This document shows, piece by piece, positions 1-11,742 of a stretch of DNA of 64,000 nucleotides. Both the position numbers and the translations under genes were made by a program. The stretch's first letter is position 1, and each line of letters begins with the position of its first letter. The notes below the pieces were generated by a model. The model was not told the origin of the DNA, searched no databases, and saw only the letters and a program-made list of their open reading frames with translations. The DNA lies in the NCBI GenBank assembly GCA_023512835.1, contig CM042084.1, positions 14,037,842 to 14,101,841 of the forward strand, written 5' to 3'. The stretch comes from Taxillus chinensis (Eukaryota; Streptophyta; Magnoliopsida; Santalales; Loranthaceae).

Positions 1-2621
1 TTAAGCTTTTCTTCGAGCAAAAATTTGTCATTGAGTAGAAAATGATGTAGCCATTCCATCAACATGCAACCATAAGGCTTCGGCTTCATCTGCACTGCAT
101 GGACGTAAATATGTGTAGTTTTCATCTCTAGCAAGTTGTCAGACTTGCTTGAACATTGTTGCGGCAGGCTGCAGCTAGAATCTATAACACAACCCAGCTC
201 TTGCGAAGAGATGATGCAACCAAGGACAACATAAGAAACAGGATATGTGATAATTTTTTGTTTCTATTAAAATTGATTTATGGTGATAATATCACAATGT
301 AAAAATACAAATTTTCAGTTCTGTGGATAATCTCACATGAAATATCCACGCAGTTTCAACTCAATTGAAATCAGAGAAATTGGGTCAAAGTGGAAATCAC
401 ACATGAGTTATTGAAGAAAATTGTTCTGTAACACTGGTAAAAACTTTGGGCCAAAACATTTTATTCTCTTTTACTTAAGCGGCTCTCTTCATTTATATAT
501 TCGATCCATATATGGATAACAAAACCATTTGCCAAACTCGCAAAAGATTATAGAGAATAAGTCTCTGCCAGGTCCATTGCCGATGGCTCAGATGATACAA
601 CCATTGCAAAATAATTAACTGTATAGAAGGAGTTGATCTACGTATCTGGTTAAAAACATAAATATAGAGGGATTTTATTTTGTATGCCAGTAGATCCGAT
701 CACATAACAGGTAAAATATTTTTAGGACAACATGATGACCAGAGAATTACAGAGCGTAAAACAGTATATTTGTGCAGCTGGAGCACTGAAATAGAAATTA
801 TACCATGAAAAACAACACAAAAAATATTGCAGGCAACACCCAGTAAAACTATATGGGTTTCAAATATATCTTCATTATTATAGGCTTTAAATGTGCACCA
901 GCTGTTATAAAATAATTGATACAATTTCAACCAGTAATCAAACATCAGCAGCAGCATGCATTACAGCAGTAAACATTGAACAATGGAAAAGTGAATGGTC
1001 TACAAAACAATTTACACAAATACTGCTGCACTTCACCACATGTTCCTCAGCAGAGGGAACCATTTTATCCATTGCTTTAACCACTCAATGAAGCTGAAAT
1101 CAGTCAACTCCACAGCAACCAAGTGATGTGCAGTCTAGCATTGCCAACTCCTATGGCTTCATTATCTGAACCACCACCAACAACGGAGCCTTTATCCCAA
1201 TTCTTGGGGTCGGCTATATGAAACAACAAGAAAATCATATTAAGTTGATACATGAATTACACCCCATAGAAATTCTTTTGTTGTTCCATATTCATCAATA
1301 TCACAGGGTTTTTATGCTAGCTGTTACCCTATCACAACCATCCTTCGTCTGGCTTTTAGACCAGATGTGCAAAGACAAGCGGAGTTCATTATCTGAACCA
1401 GCAAAGCAGCAAAACCCAAGGCCTTTCAACTCCACATGGGAGCGCTGGTAAGCTTTCAGCCATAATACCACAAGAAGAGCAATCGAACTTGGTCTACACA
1501 CTGTTTCAAAGACTCAAGAATCCCTCCATAGTTTTCAGTATGTAAAATCATGGTTAAAATACTGTTAAGCACCTAGCCATGTAAAATTCTAAGCACTCAA
1601 TAATCTGAAGATATTAATGGCATCAATACTGCATAAAATGAGAAAAACTTCCTGCGAGGCCGACAAGGACAGATTTTAATCTGAATATCTGATAGCCCCA
1701 GAACTAGAGATTGAGAGGGGGAAAGGGAGATTTATAGCATGAAAACTGTTATCATTATAATCATCAACATGATTATATCACATTAATATTGTTGATGTTA
1801 TTAAAAAAAATAAGAGAAACTAAAAAGAACCAATGGGGGGCTCAACCCATAAAGAATCAAGGTTACATCATACAAAATGTAAGGAGTTAAAAACTCCCAA
1901 AAAGCACCAAAAGGCAAGTAATGGAAAACCCAGAAACAAAACAAATAGAATCTGAAACATGCAAAAACCATAAAATATGGGACTAAAAAAATATGAAAGA
2001 GTAGCAAAACGTCAATTTTATTCCCATAAATAGTAGCAGGGGTTTTCCCTTGCAAAACCAAAGTGTATTTTAGGATACTATGACATGCAAGAAGACATGT
2101 AATTTTAGTGAAGCTAAATCAATCAGACCAAATATTTTGAAGTTCGTTCCCCTCTTCATCCCCATACTTTCTCCTTGTATTCAATAAGCTTCAAGAGTAT
2201 TCGATTTTTGCGTAATTTTTCAAAATTAGCAGCCATAGAGGAATTAATTCAAAACAAGCCAACTCGCCAGAGAGAGAGAGAGAATTTCTATTTACACATT
2301 ATAGATGATGCAAGCAAAAGATGTAAACATGCTTTTATTTTTCTGTGAAATGAAAGAAAGGGAGAAAATCAAACAAAATACAGACCACAATCAGTTAGTA
2401 GCTACATTCCCAGGAAAGACAAACATGCAATAGAGAGAACTTCACTGATCCTTCAAGAATTATAGATTAAATATGGGAACCATAAAGTAATATACATATA
2501 TTCACACACGCACACATGCAAATAAAAATTAAAAACAAAATTGTTTAAAACCACAAAATGACATAAATATATGCAAATACAACGAAAGAAACATACAGAT
2601 AAAAGATGAGTAAAAACTCAC
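1..2621 (-). other. Presumed Symplekin intron 5 (incomplete)
   Basis: No further Symplekin exon was found between the exon 5 donor at 2621 and the left edge, so this looks like intron running out of the window. Apart from the retroposon at 1174-1384 I see only AT-rich, low-complexity DNA. Confidence 0.5.
1174..1384 (-). mobile_element. TTG-tailed retroposon (SINE or 5'-truncated RTE-type LINE) with perfect 16-bp TSD
   Basis: The 16-bp sequence TTCATTATCTGAACCA occurs at 1158-1173 and again at 1385-1400, exactly flanking 211 bp. On the minus strand the 3' end reads GCCGACCCCAAGAATTGGGA, then an AAAGGCT stretch and a decayed TTG tail. That 3' end is the one shared by many plant SINEs and RTE-type LINEs. 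No clear tRNA A and B boxes are seen at the 5' end, so a truncated LINE tail is as likely as a SINE. The TSD has no mismatch, which suggests a fairly recent insertion. Confidence 0.8.
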
Positions 2622-5600
2622 CAGTTGACAACTGTAATTGTCAGAGTAGAAGAGAGGCTACTTGAAGAACGCAATAAATCAAGAAGAATGCCAAGACACC
2701 TATTTGATTCTGACATGAGGGCAACTGGATCTAAGATTGGATGCCCACCAGCCAGCCATGAAATATTGAAAACCCGCTTGCTACCTCTTAGCCCTGCCAG
2801 GAAAAAATTGTCTATATGAATTAAGAGGTCGGTAAAACTAGAGTACTTTTCAGGGAAAAAATTACAACAAAGGGAAGTGCATTACCAGGATAGCACATGA
2901 AAATTAACCAATAAAACCTTGAGAGCCATCAAACAGAACAAAATACCTTCAAGCAGAGTCTTTTCGGAATTGTTGCTGTCGGAAGTAAAAAGCAAAACAA
3001 AGGTTTCCAAAAATTTCATTCCTAGCAATCTCGTGCCAATGGAACCAGGCTGCAATATCAAGTTCTACTTCAGGGAAAAAAATCAACTATAAACATATAA
3101 TATTATTAAACAGCTGAGATATAACAATCAGTGCTGAAATTCAACAAGATCTAATTACTTTGAAAACAGATGAAATGTATATCATGACAAACAAGAAGTT
3201 ATTTAAGAACAGGATGGTGAGAAATTAAATAAGTTATATCATAATATATACAGTACGATTTTTTTATCAACGAAACAAGACTTTATTTAGGAAGACCAAG
3301 ATGGTGGGGATTTACAAAGTACAAGAAAATGAAAAATAAGGAAACTTTCCGGACAATGTAAATTACAGAACGTTGCCAGTTGCCACATCAAACAGAAAAT
3401 CCCATGAAACACCCCTCACCCTCTGAATCTCATTTTCAACCCCTCTCAAAAGTCCAGCGATTCTGCTCCTTCCAAATTACTCAGAAAACAGCCAATGGAA
3501 TTGATAAGGTCAGATATTCTTGTAATTGATCAAAAAGATAAGCCAACTTTAAGCAATCAGTTCATTACCCTTGCAAAGCCAACATTCTTAATGGTTGAAA
3601 ATGTTGTATGATGTTGTGAAGAAGAAAAAACTATCTCAGGGTAGCAACTTTTTTTATGCATTATTGGTTCTTAATCAGTTGCATGTTTTTTTAAAATCCT
3701 CATTTTCATCATTATATTATAATACTTGAATCCTAAGAGTCAGCAAATGAGCTCTTTAGCAAAAATAAATCTGAATACTTAAACAATCTCAGTCAATGGT
3801 ACAAAGAATTTACCATCCACAATTCACATTTTATTAAATCACTATTTGAAAGCTAAAGAATTTAGCAATATGTTTGTTTTTAGAATATGATATTAGTATA
3901 TTACTCAAATTCAAAAAGTGAAACAAGAAAAAACGTTTGCCAGCCATGTAACACCTCAATAAGCCCTTCCCGCTCTGAGCAAAGATATAAAATTAACCAA
4001 TGTATCATCAATGATTATCTACTTTAATTGTCATTCAAACAATTCAATAGCCCTTGAAACCCACTGAACTAAAGAAGCTTCAGTGCAAAAGATAAAATTC
4101 AGTGCATACCCTCAACGCAATATCAATGATGGCATCCTTAAACTTAGCCATCCAAATCCAAATCTCCTCAAGCCACCTTTCAATTTTACCATGGCGGTGG
4201 AACTATAATGTACAAAACAAAACAAAAGTCATGACAATCACAACAAAAAATCATGCAAAAAGAAAGAGGGAAAGAAATGAAACTGACTACGAAATAAAGC
4301 CTAAACAGTCAAGTTCATAACAGCAATACCATCCAGGGTAATTTGGCACACTAATACAATTTGACAATAATATTAAAAAAACCTCCTAAAATAGGCAGCT
4401 TTATCACTTTCCATGAATTCATGCATTCACACTCTTGATATGATGAAAGTACCATTTAAAATAAAAGTTAGGCATGAACTATTCTTTAATCAAGAAATAG
4501 GATATTCCATAGTTGTTAAAGGCGCACCTAGGTGTACAGGCTTAGGTGAGGCTCACCAAATGTGCCTAAGCCTGGGTGGGCTCAAGGCTCTCTCATGGAG
4601 CATCTATGTTCCAGGCTTGAGCAACTTAAGATGTGCTTTCGAAACTTTTGCCTCTTTGATTGCTTTTGATTCAAAACCATCACAAAAGGTCAACTAAATA
4701 CCAAGGCTTTGACTATATAGAAACTACAGTGTTATGAGGGGGGGAAAAAGGAACTACAAGGCATCAAATATGGCCCAAAACTAAGGAGCCTACTTCTATT
4801 TAGGACCACCTTTTATCAAACACAATTATTATAGCAACAAGAATATTCTTTGAAGTGATGGTGTTGGCTCATTTCATAGGAAGACCATATTATCTCTCCT
4901 CTCCTTTTTTAATGCTTCTTCTACTTCCTACTTTCCTTTTCTTTATCTTCTTCCATTATCACCATTAATATATCATTTTTTTAATTTACTACAATACTTC
5001 CATTCATCCCAAACAACAATTCCTCATTCGTAACAATTATATAAGTTGTTGATTATGCAATTTTGGATGATTTCGTTGAAGTTAGTTTGATTTATATTCA
5101 CTATTATACAAACTGCACTTCATGTCTAAGAAAAATCATGCCTCAATGTTGCACCTTGCGCCAAGGCTTTGGGACCCTTTTCTGCCTTGTGAGTACCTAC
5201 GCCTTTAAAAACTATGAGACATTCACAGTGGGATAGTTGGGAAAAAACAATAGCTGATACACAATATTGTTGATGAAGTTACATTTATTAAATAGCCTCT
5301 CTATAACTTATTATTTGGACAGGGAAACATATTATTACACATAAGAAAGCTACCAATACTAAGTGAGTTCAAATTCTCATTTCTCAATTAAGTATTTGAA
5401 AACATAGATGGATCACAGAAGCTCGAAATAATATAATATAATTTTCTATTGAAAGCCAGATTCCAAGGTGAGATCATTAAAACACAAAGCCCATAATACA
5501 ATAAGATTGTTTTAAGCATCACTTAGAACAGATATTGCAATATTAATATTATAGAGCCTGATGTTTACAAAAAATCTGCAGCTCAAAGTGTTTATGCATT

Positions 5601-5663
5601 AGTGTGCACATGTGAGTGTGTGTGAGTGTATGTGAGCATGTGCGAGTGTGTGTGAGCATGTGC

Positions 5664-5698
<35 letters not shown>

Positions 5699-6926
5699 AG
5701 CACGAGAGAGAGGGAGAGAGAGAAACCTGCAATGCTAACCCTTCCAAGACATGGCAGAACAAATTTGTACCACTAACGATAGATTGCCTTGCAACAGTAG
5801 TGTCACTATCTTGTAAAAATGTCAACAATACAGGCACTAGTCGTATATAACAATCCCCCATTGCTTTAGACCCAATCTCTTCCATTGCCCTACAGACCAA
5901 GTCAAATTAAAGTTAGAAACCAACAGAAGCTACATAAAATAACACCTGGTAGACATAAAGACCAGCGGTTTAGATTCCCTCTTCCTTCTAAAAAAAACGA
6001 AAAAGAAAAAGAAAAAGAAACTAGTGACAACTAAATACAGTGTATATATATACATATTTGTCTAAGTCTTTCAAACACAGATGTACAAGTGCATATTTTA
6101 AAAGCATCTATAAATACCACACGTACCATGCCATATGAGATCCCGACCATCTTAAGAAAAATCCCACTATTATTTCCCAGTCTAATTTCAGAAAATCAGT
6201 GAATATAAGGCCTTTCAAAATTCAAGTAATTTTCAAGCCCCTGCCAAGGGGCTCCACATTATTCAATTTTGAGGTTCTTTGGATGACTTTGAAAATCTTT
6301 AATGGAGGGTTTGAGGTCTCTCTCACACTGATGCTGTGTTTGGTCATTTGGTGGTGCGTGGGATAAGGGGAGAGGATAGTAAATATTTGCCACTGCTGAT
6401 GTGATCAAGGCTGTTTAACAGTATATAAAATAGGATATCAAAATACATAAAAGGAAATCATAAACTATTGTAGTGCTTCATCTTTTACCATTATCAAACA
6501 ATTACCATAATATTAATTACTCGTTACCAAATCTCATTATTTCTAATATCATTGTAAATACTTTACTATCTTATCCTATGCATCCAACCAAATACAACAT
6601 AATTGTCAGATAGCGAATCCAATCACATACACTACAGCGATTGTGCAACCTAAAGACAAATTAAAAGGTTTTAAAAAAAACCTACATAGCCAGCCAGCGA
6701 ATTGAAGAGGAATTGAAACTCACTTGACGAGAGATATTCGAACCAGACTTTGGGGCGAGGTCTGAAGCTCAACCAGATAGGGCAAGAGCTCAGAGGCCAC
6801 GGAAGGGTCGACGGACAAGAGGATGTCCTTGGCCTGTCTCAGAGACGAGAGCTTCACGGACAAGTCCCCGTGGTTGTTGGCGGCGGCGAGGAGGGCGAGT
6901 GCCTGCTCTCTGCCGGTCTCGGCCAT
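2622..6926 (-). CDS. ESP4: Symplekin/Pta1-family mRNA 3'-end processing scaffold (ESP4-like), 5' part, exons 1-5
   Basis: Scaffold of the nuclear cleavage and polyadenylation machinery; in Arabidopsis the family member is ESP4. Exons read on the minus strand: 6724-6926, 5727-5889, 4110-4202, 2947-3049, 2622-2793. Phases chain without a break (203+163+93+103+172 nt), giving about 244 codons. Recognisable family stretches are REQALALLAAANNHGDLSVK in exon 1, AMEEIGSKAMGDCYIRLVPV in exon 2, GKIERWLEEIWIWMAKFKDA in exon 3, GTRLLGMKFLETFVLLFTSD in exon 4 and FNISWLAGGHPILDPVALMS in exon 5. This is the helical (HEAT-type) N-terminal domain. Donors are GTGAGT, GTTTCT, GTATGC, GTATTT and GTGAGT; acceptors all end in AG. 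I chose the ATG at 6926 (GCCATGG context); an in-frame ATG lies at 6935, and 6959 is only a GTG. The exon expected to start with CLAAVARKRP was not found, so the gene continues left of base 1. Family call is secure; exon edges are good. Confidence 0.93.
4508..5216. mobile_element. hAT-like non-autonomous TIR element in Symplekin intron 2
   Basis: The left end reads CATAGTTGTTAAAGGCG and the right end, reverse-complemented, reads CATAGTTTTTAAAGGCG. Further in, both ends carry sequence rich in CCTAGG/AGGC motifs. Flanking 8-mers GGATATTC (4500-4507) and AGACATTC (5217-5224) match at 6 of 8 positions, as for an aged hAT TSD. There is no transposase ORF in the 709 bp. Confidence 0.65.
5600..5725. 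repeat. TG/AG microsatellite cluster in Symplekin intron 2
   Basis: A pure TG run at about 5664-5694 is followed by an AG-rich run (about 5695-5724). It directly abuts the exon 2 donor at 5726, so on the sense strand the intron begins with a CT-rich then CA-rich tract. Confidence 0.9.
6331..6600. mobile_element. Candidate MITE in Symplekin intron 1
   Basis: The left end ATGCTGTGTTTGGT matches the reverse complement of the right end (ATGTTGTATTTGGT) at 12 of 14 positions. Imperfect similarity continues inward (GGATAAG, GATAGTAAA) on both sides. I could not find a convincing TSD. Confidence 0.45.
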
Positions 6927-7260
6927 GGCTGGCATCTGCGAAGGCCGATTTCTTGACACAATGGCGCTGGTGTATGGTGCTTCGGATTCTAGGGTTTGGA
7001 GGAAGGAGGAGGGTTTTGTGAAAGAGCGCGCTTTGCCCTAGTTTTGGGAGGCGGAGGCGGAGGCGGAGGGGGAGGGGGTTGTTGTGTTATCCTATATCGC
7101 GTATCGTCCGTCTCTGGGGCTCTCTTCCAAAGGCGCGCGATGTTTGGTTTTGCTCCGACACGCTGGTTAACGAACGCGCTGAAACTGGTGTGTACACTTT
7201 TTTTTGAATTGTGATTCCCGTGTATGGGGTGGGGCGTTCGGAGACGAGTGACGAGCAAGA
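6927..7260 (-). promoter_or_regulatory. 5'UTR and proximal promoter of the Symplekin-like gene
   Basis: This GC-rich block lies just upstream of the start codon, in strong contrast to the AT-rich DNA beyond 7340. It contains a GGCGGA-type tandem run at about 7050-7076 on the plus strand (purine/pyrimidine asymmetric). No clear TATA box is visible, which would suit a housekeeping gene. The transcription start was not placed. Confidence 0.4.
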
Positions 7261-8036
7261 TGATCTGCGATAGCCACCCCCAAATTTATGGTTTGGCCTG
7301 GGCTGGGATCGTTCTTTCTTTCGTTCTTTTTTTTTTTTTTTTTTGGCATGGGTATTTTATTAGAACTTATGACAGGTTGGGTGTATAAATCTATAATTAG
7401 AAAAATATAGATTCGAAGTAAAATATTAGAACTTATGACAGGTTGGGTGAATGATAACTGCTCTTGTGTTTTAAATATAATTTAAAGTAAAATAATTATT
7501 ATTATTAAATTGTTATATACTTTTTGTTTTCGTAATTCCAACTCCGAGTTATACGATATTACGATACTGGGGTTTATTTTATGATTTAAACACAGCGGTA
7601 TTATTATAGATTTATCGAACCTTAATCTTTTTTTAGTTGAAATAACACCGCTAATTAAATTAAGGAAGCAAAATAGCATATATATCGATTTAAACACAAT
7701 ATCTAAATATTTTATTAAAAAAAAATTAAATAGCTCCTTCGTTTAAATAAAATTTGATGAATACTTCAAATTATAGTGGAATTATCTTTTGAGAATTAAA
7801 AAAGTATTAAAATTCATTAAAGTATAATTTTAAGACTTTACAATAAAATTGAAACATAAATAAAGGCAACCTTAGAAAAACAATTTTATCTTACGTTAGA
7901 AAATTATGTACGAATGCTTGAGTCACGACTTAAAAAATTTATAGATTTTAATTTGGGAAAATAAAGCTGTGTATGATAATTAGTTACTCCTATTTATGTG
8001 TTAGCTTTAATTTGGAAAACCAAATCATAAACCTAA
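7261..8036. other. AT-rich spacer with a 25-bp direct repeat
   Basis: No gene was found. A 25-bp repeat containing TTATGACAGGTTGGGTG occurs at 7359-7383 and 7425-7449 (66-bp period). The T-run at 7327-7344 is low complexity. Confidence 0.5.
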
Positions 8037-8682
8037 GGCGTTGTTGGGTGGCAGTATTTTTTTTGGTTTGAATGTTTTATTTTTTGTTTTTGAAAACTAA
8101 GTGTTTTAAGTGTCAAAAAATGAAAACATATTTAGGCTGTTTTTATTTTGATGTTCTCTGTTTTTAGGAGTTTTCTGGCTATTTTGCCGCCTCCCTGCGC
8201 AACGCCACCAGCCAACACCTCTGCGCTACCTCTGCCCGCGACCTCCGCCCTCTCCTCCCGCCGCGACCTCACCAGCGTGCGACGTCCCCCCTGGCGCTGC
8301 TAGATCTCCGATCGGGAAGCCACCGCCACCCGCTTCCAGATCTCTCCTCCCACGCGCGACCAACCTACACAGTGCGATGCCACTGTCCCCCCCCCCCCCC
8401 CCCTAGCGGCTGCTCCCGTGTGCGACCTCCCCACGCAAAGCCAATACCGGCGCAACGCATCCCCACCCCCACCCACCCCCCCCCACCCAAGCCGTTGCTC
8501 CCGCGTGCGACCTCCACACACAAAGCCACTGCCAGGCAACACCCCCAGATCTAAAAATGAAATACAAAAAACACATACCAAACAAAAAAGTGTTCTTAAT
8601 TTAACAGAAAATAATTTCTAAATACAGTTTCTAAATATAACTTTTGGAAACAGAAAATCAAAAACATCGACCAAACATAGCC
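8037..8682. mobile_element. PIF/Harbinger-like TIR element with GC-rich cargo, copy 1
   Basis: TAA at 8034-8036 and 8683-8685 brackets 646 bp. Ends are GGCGTTGTTGGGTGG (left) and GGCTATGTTTGGTCG (right, reverse complement). The outer parts are AT-rich with repeated GTTTTC/GAAAAC motifs; the middle (about 8180-8545) is very C-rich, with poly-C tracts and repeated GCGACCTC/CGTGCGAC words. Open frames in the C-rich part look like composition artefacts. The same architecture recurs at 17207-17838. TIR plus 3-bp TSD suggests PIF/Harbinger; no transposase is present. Confidence 0.65.
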
Positions 8683-8685
8683 TAA

Positions 8686-9116
8686 GGTTCCTACAAAACT
8701 ATAAAAAGGCTATTATTATTGAAAAAACCATAAACCATAAACCTAAGGTTCCTAAAAAACTATAAAAACCAAACCATAAACCTCATGGTTATTATTGAAA
8801 CATTGATTCAAATTTAGGTTCACATTTTTTTTGTGTATTATTTTATGAACTATAAAAAGGTAAAACCTCTAATAAGATAAACTTATATTACACAATTTAA
8901 GTATTTTATGTATTATCACGAGGGTGTGCGGTTGACAAAGCGAAGCAGCACAATTTGTAGGGTGTAGGCAACGACATGGTTTTGATTTTTTTTTATTGGG
9001 TTTTGTCTGTTGGGTTTAAGGTTTTACAAAACTAGCTGGTGATAATAGGTTAGTTGAAAGTTTGAATTAGTGTGAGGAAAGCGAGATATTTTTCTATAAA
9101 CCAAACAACCCCATTT
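8686..9116. other. AT-rich spacer
   Basis: No gene or structured repeat recognised, apart from short local duplications of an AAACCATAAACC motif near 8730-8785. Confidence 0.4.
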
Positions 9117-9119
9117 TTA

Positions 9120-9609
9120 GAGCATTCTCGTAATATTTGACTATACATATCTTAGCGATTTAAACCAAATATGCATTCTTGCGTATTCTATACATCGTTG
9201 TATTGTGCGAATATAATGACATAGCGTGTTGTGTGAATAAAGAGACACGTCATTAGGAGAGAGAGTTTAGATAAATTTGTAAAAATAAATATAAGCTAGA
9301 AAAATTTAAAATGCACGATTACAGATTTTCTTAGTTGAAGGTATATCTAGCAAGTTAATAGTATTGGTAGTGGATTAGCTAAAAGATTTAGCAATTTTAT
9401 CTACATTAAATAATATTGATCATAAATTGTATTACAAATATGTATTTTAACTATAAAGTTATTAACAAATGTGGCTAGTCGATACCTTTAAGTTTTGATT
9501 TTTAACAAAGCCCGTAGTTAAAATACAAACTTTAAGTATAATTTATGGTCAATATCGTTTCATGTATGCAAATTTATTAAAACTTTTAACTAGTTCACTA
9601 TTGATGCTC
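9120..9609. mobile_element. GAGCAT-family MITE (490 bp)
   Basis: The left end GAGCATTCTCGTAAT pairs with the reverse-complemented right end GAGCATCAATAGTGA in the outer bases. Flanking trinucleotides are TTA (left) and TAA (right), an imperfect form of the TTA/TAA TSD seen in better copies at 19044 and 40368. Confidence 0.5.
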
Positions 9610-9612
9610 TAA

Positions 9613-11742
9613 ATATAGACTTAATTAATTAAATTTAGCTAATACTACTGGAGTTGCTATAAAAAATTTATTTGATTAAAGAGACTCCTTAGTGAGTTAA
9701 GTGAATATCTACAAATCACTTCATTATTTAGTAAAAAAAACAAAATACTATATTTATTACAAAGGACCAGATATATCTTGAGAAAATGAAACATATTAAT
9801 TTTCATTATTATTTTATGCGTGATGTTATTAGTTGTGGTGATATTATTGTGAGCAAAATTAGTACTCTTTATAATTCTGCAAATATAATGATTAATGACT
9901 AAGTCACTTTTAGTAGTCAAGTTAGAGCATTTTTAAACTTGACGGGTGTTCATTATTAATTAGAGGTCGAAAATATAGTGTCAAGATCAAAAAATGTTAA
10001 AATAGTAACTCAAATTTATGTTTACTTTATTTTTTATGTATTATTTTAAAAAGGATAAAAAAATAAATTCTCATTATGGTAAACTTGTATTATACTATTT
10101 AAGTGTTTTATGAGAGTCATCACTATGATTAAGATAATTTTTAAACCTTTATTCTTGTACCTCAATAAATTATAGTAAAATTTTGTTATCTACTCCGAAT
10201 TTTTTTTCATTTTAAGGTTTTTTCACTTGAAAGGTTTGAATTCATTTTTTTTTCTAGTCTGATTTTTTGGTATTATCATTATCTCAATTATAACATTAAT
10301 AAAAATACAATGATCTAAAACTCATAAAAGTAGAGGATTAAATGGACTCAGGTCAGAAAAGAAGACATAGTCTTGAAAGGAAGATTGCTCTTAAACTAGC
10401 TATGTGACCATAACTTGAAAATGGACTCACTCTTATTTAAGAGTTGAGTTTTCGATTACTATGGCGTTAATAATTAATTAAGAAAATTAAACTAGCAAGA
10501 ATTAGCAAATGAGTTTACACTATATAAGTTGGAGTGTTGGACTTATTTTTCATGCCATTAGTTTCTCTACTTTTTCGCTAACTTTATTTAGGATTTGGAT
10601 TAGTTCTCAATTCACATATATATATTGTATTCTTATATTAGTTGTAAGCCCAAAGCCTAATTGCTCACCAATGTCTTTGTGGATATTAGCTGTAAACCCG
10701 TTCAACACGTGACAATCATATGACATCAATTGAGAGATTGTCGATGGGGGACAAAGATGAAGTCACCAATCTCATAGCTCGCTTGAGAACCTGAAACTCG
10801 AAGGTGGCAACATCTTACATCTACCACCACGACAAGATCAATGAGAGCTCAATATGGGGATTTCATAACCAATGCGTCTAGTGGTGTGGCTCTTAGTTTC
10901 AGTACGGTAGCATGGGTCTCGAACAGTTTGCTGGCAATGATGATGGCAACCTTCGATGACGACGTCACTTCAATGTATGATAGCTAGACAATGTGGTGTG
11001 AGCGTGGTGGTGTAGTTGGAGCGTTTGAAAACGAGAAGGCCACTGGGTATGGTACATGGTGCAAGGTCATGGAGGAGACGATTGTGGTTCAAGTTGCAAC
11101 AATTTTGGGAGGAGGTAGTGTTCGCTAGCATACAGTGGCTGAAGGCGAAAACAATGACATATTAGAAAACAGCTCTAAAACGATTGTAAAATAAAAAAAA
11201 AAACAATTTTGAAATGATGTTATGATATGGATTATACTAGGAATTTTCCAGACTAAAGTTAGGTGAGACCCAACAGTGAGCCAAGTGCCCAATCAACCTA
11301 GTGGTGTGCAATCTAAGGTCAAACTTTCCTCTTAGACATGGAACTTAGTACTTTGTGTCATTTGTTGATCTACTTGCTATAATATAGTTTATGCGCAAAC
11401 TACCAGGTGCATATTGTATAAACAAATTATTCATTAGGGCATTGATAAAAATATAAATAAACTATAATACAGTCTTCATTTCGGAAATTATAAGGAATAT
11501 TACTCTTCTCATTAATATTTTTGTAGAAACTATTAATATTTCTAGCAATCCAGTATTATTCTTAAATAGTCGCCCATGCGACTAAAAATGCCGATAATAT
11601 TCAGATTCACACAAAAGGGTCTTCCATCTTTCATACATCACATTCACCAAACACGAGGAAAGGCACTCTTCAAACATTACATTTACCAAACGAACATAAA
11701 CGCAAATGGAACATCAAATAAGTTGTGGAAGCATAGACATGG
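9613..11742. other. Spacer between the MITE and the Aux/IAA gene
   Basis: Mostly AT-rich with no gene. A GC-richer island at about 10720-11165 has no long ORF and no domain I recognise on either strand; it may be decayed coding or transposon sequence. Confidence 0.4.

Noticed and set aside
28..125. A 30-codon open minus-strand stretch containing YLRPCSADEAEALWLHVDGM
   Set aside because: It looks protein-like but matches no Symplekin region or family I know and has no clear splice frame; not called.
5940..6020. tRNA B-box-like GGTTTAGATTCCC followed by an A-rich tail, as in a SINE
   Set aside because: No A box at the right distance and no target-site duplication were found.
8300..8621. Overlapping open frames on both strands in the C-rich block
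   Set aside because: They come from poly-C and short-word repeats inside a transposon core; no domain and no conserved codon pattern.
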